Below the pieces are notes generated by a model that was not told the origin of the DNA, ran no database searches, and worked only from the letters and a program-made list of their open reading frames with translations. Positions 1 through 7,502 of a stretch of 37,404 nt of DNA are shown one piece after another. This DNA comes from an uncultured Acetobacteraceae bacterium (GTDB lineage: Bacteria > Pseudomonadota > Alphaproteobacteria > Acetobacterales > Acetobacteraceae), in contig CAITUP010000152.1 in NCBI GenBank assembly GCA_903895595.1, positions 1 to 37,404 of the forward strand, in the 5' to 3' direction. Numbering within the stretch: the first letter of the stretch is position 1; every line of letters begins with the position of its first letter. Made by a program: the position numbers and the translations under genes.

Positions 1-728
1 GCGGCGGGCCGCACCACAGGCGCCGCGTGCCGCACCGGCTCCGGCGGCGGCGGCACGACACGGGGCCGTTCCTCCGGCTCGCTTGCGCGGGCCTGAACCC
101 GCGGCGCGACCGAAACCGGAGCCGCGACCGGCGCGGACGCCATCGTTGCCCGCCGCACGACCGAGGCGATCGTGCCGTGCGGCACGAAAACCACCGCCCC
201 GCCATAAACCACCGCGATCATGCCCAGAATCGCCCCGCTGGGATCGACCACCAGCCCGCCGGGTTCCACCGCCGTATCCGGAAGATCGAGCACCGGCCCA
301 TACTCCGCGACACGCGACGCCCGGTGCACGATGGTCAACCGCACGGTTGGGGTGGCGTCGAAGTCCGCCCCCAGCACCAGCACCAGCGTGCCGACCGGCG
401 GCGGTGGCGCCAGCGCGATGGGCGGCAGCGGCCCCGGCGAGTCGAGTCGCAGCAACGCCAAATTCAGCGCCGCATCGCGCAGCACCCCGTGGGCCGCCGC
501 CAGCGTCCCGCCCGGCAGCGCGACGGTATACCCGTCGCGGACCGGAAGCGCCTGATCGGACGTGACGATTAGACCATCGCCCCACGCAATGCCGGAGATA
601 TGTTGATTGGGCCCAACGCGTATCGCCGCGAGCCGCGAAGCACCCGCGGTCGTGGCGGTAGCTATTTCATGGGACAGCGCGATAAGTGTAGGTGTCACGG
701 GAACGACTGTAAGGCGAAGTATACACAC
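1..728 (-). CDS. HtrA/trypsin-fold pseudoprotease, partial (runs off left edge)
   Basis: The minus-strand frame is open from the window edge to about 750. The core resembles an S1C (HtrA-like) protease: a segment GIAWGDGLIVTSDQALP where families have the ...TNNHVV strand, then DAALNLALLRLD where they have DPxTDLALLKI, then TAVEPGGLVVD where they have INPGNSGGPLV. At these three places the catalytic His is Gln, the Asp is Asn and the GNSG serine loop is missing, so the protein should not cleave peptides. After the domain comes a Pro/Ala-rich tail (for example RVVPPPPEPVRHAAPVV) that continues past position 1. No signal peptide is evident. The start is uncertain: GTG at 728 is used here, TTG at 752 and GTG at 698 are alternatives, and none has a good ribosome site. 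It lies just behind the monooxygenase gene on the same strand, so co-transcription is possible. Fold assignment is from motif likeness only. Confidence 0.65.
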   Translation of the reverse strand, partial: MCILRLTVVPVTPTLIALSHEIATATTAGASRLAAIRVGPNQHISGIAWGDGLIVTSDQALPVRDGYTVALPGGTLAAAHGVLRDAALNLALLRLDSPGPLPPIALAPPPPVGTLVLVLGADFDATPTVRLTIVHRASRVAEYGPVLDLPDTAVEPGGLVVDPSGAILGMIAVVYGGAVVFVPHGTIASVVRRATMASAPVAAPVSVAPRVQARASEPEERPRVVPPPPEPVRHAAPVVRPA

Positions 729-763
729 TCCGCAACCCAGGGGCGGTACCAAGAATTCTGGAA

Positions 764-2113
764 TCAACCGCCCGTCCAGCGCTCCGTCGCTGCCGGGTGC
801 CCATCCGGCAGCCTGTCACCCCGCCCGAACAGCTTCTGGCGATACGTCCCGGGCGCATAGCCGGTCTTGAACACCCCGCGTTCCTGCAGCACCGGGATCA
901 CCAGCTCGATAAACGTCTCCAGGCATTCCGGCATCACCGTCCGCGACAGGTTGAACCCGTCCACGTCGCCCTTCTCCACCCACGCCATCAACCCATCCGC
1001 CACCTGCTCGGGAGAGCCCACGATCGGCGGCTGACGGCTGCCCAGGATAAACCGGTCGATCAGCTGCCGCTTGGTCCAGTTCGGCCCGATGGACGCGGCG
1101 ATGGCCTCCACGTTCGACTGAATCGCCTGGCTGCCGGTAACGCGCACCGGCTCATCCATCCCGAAACGGGCGAAATCGATCCCGAGGGAGGACGCGGCGT
1201 GCGCCAAAGCGCCCTCGACGCTCGCATGCCGCCGGTAGTCAGCCATCGTGTCCCGTGCCTCCCTTTCGGTGCGGCCCGTGACGACGGCGACGCTGATGAA
1301 GGCCTGCATGGGCCGGGGTGCGGCCCGGCGGCGCAGATCGTCCACGATCCGGCGGACGTTGGCGTGGGTGCTGCCGTTGACGAACACGCACTCGGCATGG
1401 GTCGCGGCGAACATCCGCCCCTGGTCGGAGGCACCCGCCTGATACAGCACCGGGGTCCGCTGCGGCGACGGCTCCCACAACGGTACCGCGTCGATATGGA
1501 ACTGCTTGCCGTGGTGATGAATGGCTCGCACTCGGTCGGGATGGGTGTACACCCCGCCAGCCCGGTCGCGGACGACGGCATCGTCCCGCCAGCCGCCTTC
1601 CCACAGCTTGTAGACGGCCCGCATGTACTCGTCGGCCAGCTCGTAGCGGTCGTCGTGCGCCATTTGCCCGCTTAGCCCCATCGCGCGGGCGGCACTGTCC
1701 AGGTAGCCGGTGACGATATTCCAGCCGATCCGGCCCTGGGTCAGATGATCCAAGGTTGCCATCCGGCGGGCAAAGAGGAACGGCGGCTCGTAGGCCAAAT
1801 TGCAGGTGACGCCGAAGCCCAGGTGGGTGGTCGCGTGCGCCATCGCGGGCACCAGCGCCATCGGGTCGATCAGAGGAATTTGCACGGCGTTGCGCAGCGA
1901 CGGGGCCGGGCTGTCCTCGTAAACGTCGTACGCGCCCAGGATATCGGCCAGGAACAACCCGTCGAACAACCCGCGCTCCAGCAGCCGTGCCAGCGACACC
2001 CAATGATTTAATGAGGTATAGTCGCTCGACCGGTCGCGCGGATGCGTCCACATCCCGTGCTGGATGTGGCCGACGCAGGCCATGTCGAACGCATTTAGCC
2101 GGATCTCGCGCAT
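764..2113 (-). CDS. LLM-class flavin-dependent monooxygenase, NtaA/SnaA/DszA family
   Basis: This is a 449-residue protein of the bacterial luciferase-like superfamily, in the subgroup of nitrilotriacetate and dibenzothiophene-sulfone monooxygenases. Those enzymes use reduced FMN supplied by a separate reductase. Visible family features include the N-terminal segment with HPRDRSSDYTSLNHWVSLARLLERG, here given only as a landmark near residues 24-50, the stretch LFDGLFLADILGAYDVY, and GRIGWNIVTGYLDSAARAMG with the typical NIVT strand. Length matches the family (about 440-460). ATG at 2113 is preceded by GAGG. No flavin reductase is adjacent, so the electron donor must be encoded elsewhere. The substrate cannot be read from sequence; organosulfur, aminopolycarboxylate or other xenobiotic roles are all possible. 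The gene is divergent from the NYN gene, with a 226-bp region between them. Confidence 0.85.
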   Translation of the reverse strand: MREIRLNAFDMACVGHIQHGMWTHPRDRSSDYTSLNHWVSLARLLERGLFDGLFLADILGAYDVYEDSPAPSLRNAVQIPLIDPMALVPAMAHATTHLGFGVTCNLAYEPPFLFARRMATLDHLTQGRIGWNIVTGYLDSAARAMGLSGQMAHDDRYELADEYMRAVYKLWEGGWRDDAVVRDRAGGVYTHPDRVRAIHHHGKQFHIDAVPLWEPSPQRTPVLYQAGASDQGRMFAATHAECVFVNGSTHANVRRIVDDLRRRAAPRPMQAFISVAVVTGRTEREARDTMADYRRHASVEGALAHAASSLGIDFARFGMDEPVRVTGSQAIQSNVEAIAASIGPNWTKRQLIDRFILGSRQPPIVGSPEQVADGLMAWVEKGDVDGFNLSRTVMPECLETFIELVIPVLQERGVFKTGYAPGTYRQKLFGRGDRLPDGHPAATERWTGG

Positions 2114-2339
2114 ACACCGCCTCTACGCGTTCGGTCCCGCGCCAGCAAGAGCCGCCCGCGCCCAAGTTACAGGAAGTTCATCTGCCGGAACGATAACAGA
2201 TAAGTGCGTTCCTCGCATAAATGTGCGAAGGCGATGTGGTCATGCGACTGTCATTCTGGTATCCGGTCGTCCGACACGATGCTATAGATGTCGCATTCAA
2301 CCAAAATCTTCTACGCCCATTGAAAAAAGGATACTTACC

Positions 2340-3992
2340 TTGGCCGAAGCCCCCATCCGCACCGCGCTGTTCGTCGATTTCGATCAGGTATACGGCGGTC
2401 TGTATCGCATCCGGCCGGAGGCCGCGGAACGCTTCGCCACGCAACCGGACAAATGGCTCCGCTTTTTCGAGGAAGGCCGCCACGTTCAGGGCCTGTTGGA
2501 AGACGACGAAACGACGCAGCGCGTCATTCTGGTCCGGAAATGCTACCTCAATCCCGTGGGCTCCGTGCGCAATTCCGCCGCCGGACAGTTTCGCGCCGGC
2601 CTGCCCGTGCGCGACGCCCAGGATAATTTCAGCAAGTACCGCGCCTATTTCACCCGCGCCGCGTTCTCGGTCGTGGACTGCCCGCCGCTGACCAGCCGCG
2701 GCAAGAACTCCGCCGACATCGTCATGGCGATGGATATCATCGATGCCCTCGGCCACAAGACCCATTTCGAGGAATTCATCATCCTCTCGGGCGATGCCGA
2801 TTTCACCCCCGTGCTGCTGCGCCTGCGCGAGCACGATCGCGCCACAACCATCCTCGGCGACACGCTGGTTGCCGCCGCCTATCGAGCAGCCTGCGACAAC
2901 CAGGTGCGCCAGCAGGATTTCATCGAACAGGCCATGGGCCTCAGCGCCGCCGCGGCGCCGGTGCGCGACGCGGAAGACCACACCGATGGCGGCCGTTCGT
3001 CGCTGATCGCCAATGTCACCCGCGCGGTCGCGGCCTATCTGCGCCAGGGCGGCCCCCGCCCGATCAACCATTTGATCCCGGTCTTCAACGGCTTCCCGGA
3101 ATTCGTCTACCCCACCGACGGGCTGAAATGGTTCGGCTACGGATCGCTGACCCGCCTCGCCGACGAAATGGCGCAGCGCGATCCCGCGATTCAAATCGAC
3201 AAGTCCGATCCCAGCTTCTGGGTCCTGTCCTGCCTGCCGGAATCCGACAGCGAACCCGAATCCGACCCCGAGGAAACCACCGCCCGCATCATCGCCTGCG
3301 TGCGCGACATCCTGGCCAAGGAACCGGAACCCGTCCCCCTCGCGCGCCTCGGGCAGCTCGTCCGCAGCCAGTTGCCGATGCATCGCGATGCCGATTGGCC
3401 GAACGGCGCCCGCTTCGCCGACCTGCTGCGCGACGCCGAGGACCCGCATATCGCGGTGATCCCCGACCCGCCCGGCTTCGCCCACGACCCCGTCGTCCAT
3501 CCGCTGCGAGAGGGTCGGCCGCAGGCCCTTGCCGGAACCGGCGACGAGATGCGGGCTTTGGTAGCGAAAATCACCCAGGTGTCCGGCTGCCCGGCGCTCC
3601 GCCCCGACGAGTTCCGCATGTTGTTCGAGCAAATGGCCGCCGAGCTACAGCACCTCAACGGCGCCTCCCGCGTGCCGTGGACGCAGTGGTATCTGGCATC
3701 CGCGGTTTACGAACGCTGTGCGGAACAGGGTGCGCGCATCACGCGCGACGCGGTGTCCTACGTGCTGACCAGTCTGGAAAACGCGGGCTACAACTGGCAT
3801 GCCGGGGCGGACTTCCACACCAGCGATAACCTGACCGATACGTTTTTGGATAACCTGGAAGCCCTGTGCGAGGGCGCCCGGCTGGAGCTGTCCGACGCGG
3901 AACTGGCCTTGCTGGAAGAATGGATCAGCGATGCCCAGATCGAGCCCGATTCGGAACCCGCGGAGCCCGCCGGTCCGGCGGAACCGGAGTAG
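2340..3992 (+). CDS. NYN-domain (LabA-like) protein with LOTUS-like C-terminal modules
   Basis: The 550-residue product starts with a NYN/PIN-like nuclease fold. ALFVDFDQVYG near residue 10 holds the first acidic pair, KNSADIVMAMDIIDAL the middle one, and ILSGDADFTPVLLRLREH the third, so the metal-binding acidic residues are all present. Behind it are two segments resembling OST-HTH/LOTUS modules (roughly residues 220-300 and 315-390), a further helical segment, and an acidic Glu/Pro tail. Such proteins are thought to act on RNA. The frame is open far upstream, but TTG at 2340 is chosen because AAGGA at 2327-2331 sits 8 bases before it and the NYN fold starts directly after. The stop lies 1 base from the stop of the convergent kinase gene. 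The target RNA is unknown. The NYN call is firm; the LOTUS call is by eye. Confidence 0.8.
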   Translation: MAEAPIRTALFVDFDQVYGGLYRIRPEAAERFATQPDKWLRFFEEGRHVQGLLEDDETTQRVILVRKCYLNPVGSVRNSAAGQFRAGLPVRDAQDNFSKYRAYFTRAAFSVVDCPPLTSRGKNSADIVMAMDIIDALGHKTHFEEFIILSGDADFTPVLLRLREHDRATTILGDTLVAAAYRAACDNQVRQQDFIEQAMGLSAAAAPVRDAEDHTDGGRSSLIANVTRAVAAYLRQGGPRPINHLIPVFNGFPEFVYPTDGLKWFGYGSLTRLADEMAQRDPAIQIDKSDPSFWVLSCLPESDSEPESDPEETTARIIACVRDILAKEPEPVPLARLGQLVRSQLPMHRDADWPNGARFADLLRDAEDPHIAVIPDPPGFAHDPVVHPLREGRPQALAGTGDEMRALVAKITQVSGCPALRPDEFRMLFEQMAAELQHLNGASRVPWTQWYLASAVYERCAEQGARITRDAVSYVLTSLENAGYNWHAGADFHTSDNLTDTFLDNLEALCEGARLELSDAELALLEEWISDAQIEPDSEPAEPAGPAEPE

Positions 3993-3993
3993 G

Positions 3994-6117
3994 CTACCCC
4001 ACCACCCGTTCGGCCGGGAACACCGCCCGCACCGTCGTCCCCTGCCCCGGCTCGCTGTCGAACACCAGTTCGCCGCCATGAAGCAGCATTAACTTGCGGG
4101 TGATCGCCAGCCCCAGGCCGGTGCCCCCGAACCTGCGGCTGATCGAGGCGTCCAACTGCTGGAACGGCTCGCAAAGTCGCTCCAGCGACACTGCATCCAT
4201 GCCGATGCCCGTATCCCGCACCACCAGCGCGACGCCTCCGCCGGCTTTCGGTTCCAGCTGGACCGACACCGCACCGCCTTCCGGCGTGAACTTCACCGCG
4301 TTCGACAGCAGATTGAGCAGCACCTGACGCACTGCCCGCCGGTCCGCCCGGAGAATCAGACGTTCCGGTCCCGCCAGCGTCGAAAGCGTCACTTTCCCGT
4401 CCGTGGCGCGCGGCATCACCATATGCACGCAGGATTCCACCAATTGCGGCATATCGATCTGCTCGACCGACAAATCGAACTGGCCCGCCTCGATCTTCGA
4501 CATGTCCAGCAGATCGTTGATAAGATCGAGCAAATGCTTGCCGCTGGCGAGGATGTCCCTGCCGAAATCGACATACCGGTCTTCGACCTTGCCGAACGGC
4601 TGCATGACAATCAGTTCGGAGAACCCGATGATCGCGTTCAGCGGCGTACGCAGTTCGTGGCTCATATTGGCCAGGAATTCCGACTTCGCTCGGTTCGCGG
4701 CCTCCGCCCTGTCCCGCGCGTCCCGCTGATCCCGCTCCGCCGCGACCTCTTGCGTGACATCGCGGCCGGTGCCGCGATAACCTGCGAACTGGCCCTGTTC
4801 TTTGAAAACAGGCGCGCCGTTGATGCTGACGTGACGGATATCGCCCCCGGCCCCGACCCGTTCGTAACGAAAATCCCGGAATGGCCGGCGCGCCCGCAGT
4901 TCGGCGATATGATCCTTCCAGACCGGATCCTCCGCCGACGCCCCGACCAGGTCCCACCGCGTCAAACCGTTGGACGTCTTCCCCACCCGCTGCAACGGCG
5001 ATGTGTCGGACGTCCAGGTAAACCGTAGTTCGGCGTCCTGTTCCCAAAACCAGTCCGACGCCATTTCCGCGTAAGCGCGCAGGCGCAGCTCGCTTTCCCG
5101 CAGGGCCGCCGCCGCCTGCTCCAACGCGGTATGTTGTTCGCGCTGCCGCTTCAACTGGCGGTCCATGACGTAGAACAGGAAAGCCACCGCCAGTGCCGCG
5201 ACCGTCGCTTGTATCAAGATGATCCGGATCAACCCGGCCCAAGGGGCCAGCGCTTCGTCCTCCCGCAAGGAGACATTGATGACCAGCGGAAACTCGGCCA
5301 GCGGGTGCACCGAAACAATTGTCGACGTCCCAGGGAATAGTTGTTCGGTCACAAACGTTCCGCCGCCGCCGGCGACCGACACGTCCCAAAACGCCTTGTC
5401 GGAGACAAGCGCCCCACCATTCGGCACGGTCTGCGGAAACCGCACCAGCATCGTGCCGTCGCGCCGCAGCAGCGTGATCCCGCGGCTGCGGCCCATGTTC
5501 AGGTTCTGATAGAATTTCTGGAAATAGCTGGCATCGAGCAGCGCTGCCACGACCCCCGCGAATTGCCCGTCCGCCCCGACCAGTCGCCGAGCGAGGACGA
5601 TCGCCGGCGCCTCCAGCGTATGGTTGGCGGACGGTGGGCTGACGAACATATCGTCGGTTTCCAGGTGCGACAGTGCCATGAAATAGTCGCGGCCGGAAAA
5701 ATCCGCTGGCGAAGCGAGATAGTTCCGCGTCGTATTGACCAGTTTCCCATCCGCGCCGATCACCAGGAACGCGTTGGCCTGCGGCAGGTTGTTCAACAGT
5801 TCCAGCAGCAGATCGTGCATGTCCGCACCGCCGAACTGCGCCCGGAATTCCGAAGCCGGTTCGGATTTTACCCTTCCGCTGCGCACCTGAATGCGCTGCA
5901 AACCGGCATCGACCAATTGCAGATAGCGCGATGTCTCGGCCCCCAGCACATCGCCAACCACCGCGGTGTCGGCCTGGCTGACGCTGAGCGCTTCGCGACG
6001 TACCTCCAGAACAAGACCGGCCGCCCGCAAAGCCAGCATGATCAGGACCACCGCGCACACAGTCCACAGCTTGCGGCTGGTACGGAACAGTCCCCCGGTT
6101 ACGTGGTTGAGCGGCAA
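3994..6117 (-). CDS. Membrane-bound sensor histidine kinase (Cache-like, PAS, HisKA, HATPase)
   Basis: This 707-residue protein has a first membrane helix at about 17-37, a periplasmic region of about 255 residues with Cache-like segments (SGRDYFMAL near 141-149 and GVVAALLDASYF near 188-199), and a second helix at about 295-317. A PAS-type segment follows (about 345-460), a short coiled linker, then HisKA with the phospho-accepting His at 487 in NMSHELRTPLN. The ATPase domain carries an N box (NLLSNAVKFTP), a G1 box (DTGIGM) and a G2 box (GGTGLGLAITRKL). It has no receiver domain, and no response-regulator gene is in the window, so it is an orphan kinase whose partner is encoded elsewhere. 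The periplasmic domain suggests a small-molecule ligand, but which one cannot be told. It is divergent from the lipoprotein gene, with 100 bp between the starts. Confidence 0.92.
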   Translation of the reverse strand: MPLNHVTGGLFRTSRKLWTVCAVVLIMLALRAAGLVLEVRREALSVSQADTAVVGDVLGAETSRYLQLVDAGLQRIQVRSGRVKSEPASEFRAQFGGADMHDLLLELLNNLPQANAFLVIGADGKLVNTTRNYLASPADFSGRDYFMALSHLETDDMFVSPPSANHTLEAPAIVLARRLVGADGQFAGVVAALLDASYFQKFYQNLNMGRSRGITLLRRDGTMLVRFPQTVPNGGALVSDKAFWDVSVAGGGGTFVTEQLFPGTSTIVSVHPLAEFPLVINVSLREDEALAPWAGLIRIILIQATVAALAVAFLFYVMDRQLKRQREQHTALEQAAAALRESELRLRAYAEMASDWFWEQDAELRFTWTSDTSPLQRVGKTSNGLTRWDLVGASAEDPVWKDHIAELRARRPFRDFRYERVGAGGDIRHVSINGAPVFKEQGQFAGYRGTGRDVTQEVAAERDQRDARDRAEAANRAKSEFLANMSHELRTPLNAIIGFSELIVMQPFGKVEDRYVDFGRDILASGKHLLDLINDLLDMSKIEAGQFDLSVEQIDMPQLVESCVHMVMPRATDGKVTLSTLAGPERLILRADRRAVRQVLLNLLSNAVKFTPEGGAVSVQLEPKAGGGVALVVRDTGIGMDAVSLERLCEPFQQLDASISRRFGGTGLGLAITRKLMLLHGGELVFDSEPGQGTTVRAVFPAERVVG

Positions 6118-6217
6118 TGCGATTTCCCGTTGGTCTCGGTTACGCCGGTATGGCGCTCGGCGGCATGAGGCCCCATGATAGAAGCGGACGCGCCGTTAAT
6201 CCAGGCAGGAGACATCA

Positions 6218-6637
6218 ATGACCGGCCGTATCTGGACTTTGATGCTGCTTCTGACCCTGATCGGCTGCGTACCGCCGCCCGACCCCGGCGCGCGCCCGTC
6301 GTGCGACGCCGGCACGTCCATGCCGGTATACAGCCTGTATTTCGGGCGTTCGGTCCCCGGCGGCGGGGAGGTCGCGGACCGTGACTGGGATGGTTTCCGA
6401 AACTCGGCGATTACGCCCAACCTGCCCAACGGCTACACGATCCTGGACGCCGAGGGCGCCTGGGCCGCACCCGGCTCCGGCCGGACCATCCACGAACGCA
6501 CCAAAATGCTGATCGTCGCCCTGCCGCCGGGACCGGCCGGCTTGGCCGCGATCGAGCGGGTCCGTTCGGCTTACCGGACGCAATTCCATCAACAGCAGGT
6601 CGGAATGACCATCCAGCCCGCCTGCGCGTCGTTTTGA
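6218..6637 (+). CDS. DUF3574 lipoprotein
   Basis: The 139-residue protein begins with a short lipoprotein signal: hydrophobic LMLLLTLIGC with the lipobox Cys at residue 17. The mature part fits DUF3574: YSLYFGRSVPGG, then a W..F pattern (DRDWDGFRNSAITPNLPNG), YTILDAEGAW, and a C-terminal Cys shortly before the end (PACASF). Family members are small predicted periplasmic lipoproteins of unknown function. ATG at 6218 is preceded by CAGGAGA at a good distance. The methyltransferase gene begins 22 bases downstream and is probably co-transcribed, although no functional link is evident. Confidence 0.85.
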   Translation: MTGRIWTLMLLLTLIGCVPPPDPGARPSCDAGTSMPVYSLYFGRSVPGGGEVADRDWDGFRNSAITPNLPNGYTILDAEGAWAAPGSGRTIHERTKMLIVALPPGPAGLAAIERVRSAYRTQFHQQQVGMTIQPACASF

Positions 6638-6659
6638 ACCAGCCACGGGGAGAACGCCG

Positions 6660-7502
6660 ATGACCGACACATCCCGCGACGTCGCCGGCCATTACGGCAA
6701 GGGCGGATTGCTCGACCGCATGCTGGCCGCTTTGGCCGAGGCGGGCAAAGACCGCAATCGCCTGACAATCGACGATTTGGCGCCGATGGACGAATTTCAC
6801 TCGCGCCGCCGGCTGGCGACCCAGGAACTGGCCGCGCTGCTGGCACCCGCCGCCACGGACCGGATCGTCGATATCGGATCGGGCGTCGGCGGACCATCCC
6901 GGTATTTGGCGGCGACTTATGGCTGCCGGGTCAGCGGAGTCGATCTGACCTCGGAATTCGTAGACACCGCTACGGCGCTGACCGCGCTGGTGGGGCTGTC
7001 GGATAAGGTGGATTTCCGGCAGGGATCGGCGCTGGACCTGCCCTTTTCCGACGCCAGCTTCGACCTGGCATGGTCGCAGAATGTCGCGATGAACATCGAG
7101 GATCGCCCGCGCTATTACGCAGAAATGCGCCGCGTCCTGAAGCCCGGCGGCCGGCTGGCGATCCAGGACGTCACTCAGGGTTTGCCCGGCGCGCTGGATT
7201 TCCCGGTCATGTGGGCCGACCGGCCGGAGATCAGCTTCCTGCGCACGCAGGACGAAACCCGGGGGATGCTGGAGGCAGCGGGGTTCGAGGTGCTGCACTG
7301 GATCGACAACACCGACTCCGCCCGCGCCGAGGCGGCGGCCGAACGGGCACGCATGGGGGTGGCGGGCGCCCCGGCGGCGCCGCCGATCCTTGGCATCCAT
7401 GTCGTCGTCGGCCCAAGCTTCCGGGAGAAAATGCGCAACGCCGGCAAGGCGCAGGAGGACGGGCGGCTACGGCTGCTCAACGCGGTGCTGCGCCGGGCCT
7501 GA
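6660..7502 (+). CDS. Class I SAM-dependent methyltransferase
   Basis: The 280-residue enzyme has the SAM-binding motif I, VDIGSGVGGPSRYLA, at about 70-84. It is followed by the acidic residue ending strand 2 (SGVDLT), GSALDLPFSDASFDLAWSQNVAMN as motifs II/III, and MRRVLKPGGRLAIQD, typical of UbiE/small-molecule methyltransferases. The substrate is not predictable; the likeness to sarcosine/dimethylglycine and quinone methyltransferases is only general. GGGGAG lies before ATG 6660. It follows the lipoprotein gene by 22 bases. Its last 26 bases overlap the end of the convergent debranching-enzyme gene, so both reading frames use the same DNA there. Confidence 0.88.
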   Translation: MTDTSRDVAGHYGKGGLLDRMLAALAEAGKDRNRLTIDDLAPMDEFHSRRRLATQELAALLAPAATDRIVDIGSGVGGPSRYLAATYGCRVSGVDLTSEFVDTATALTALVGLSDKVDFRQGSALDLPFSDASFDLAWSQNVAMNIEDRPRYYAEMRRVLKPGGRLAIQDVTQGLPGALDFPVMWADRPEISFLRTQDETRGMLEAAGFEVLHWIDNTDSARAEAAAERARMGVAGAPAAPPILGIHVVVGPSFREKMRNAGKAQEDGRLRLLNAVLRRA

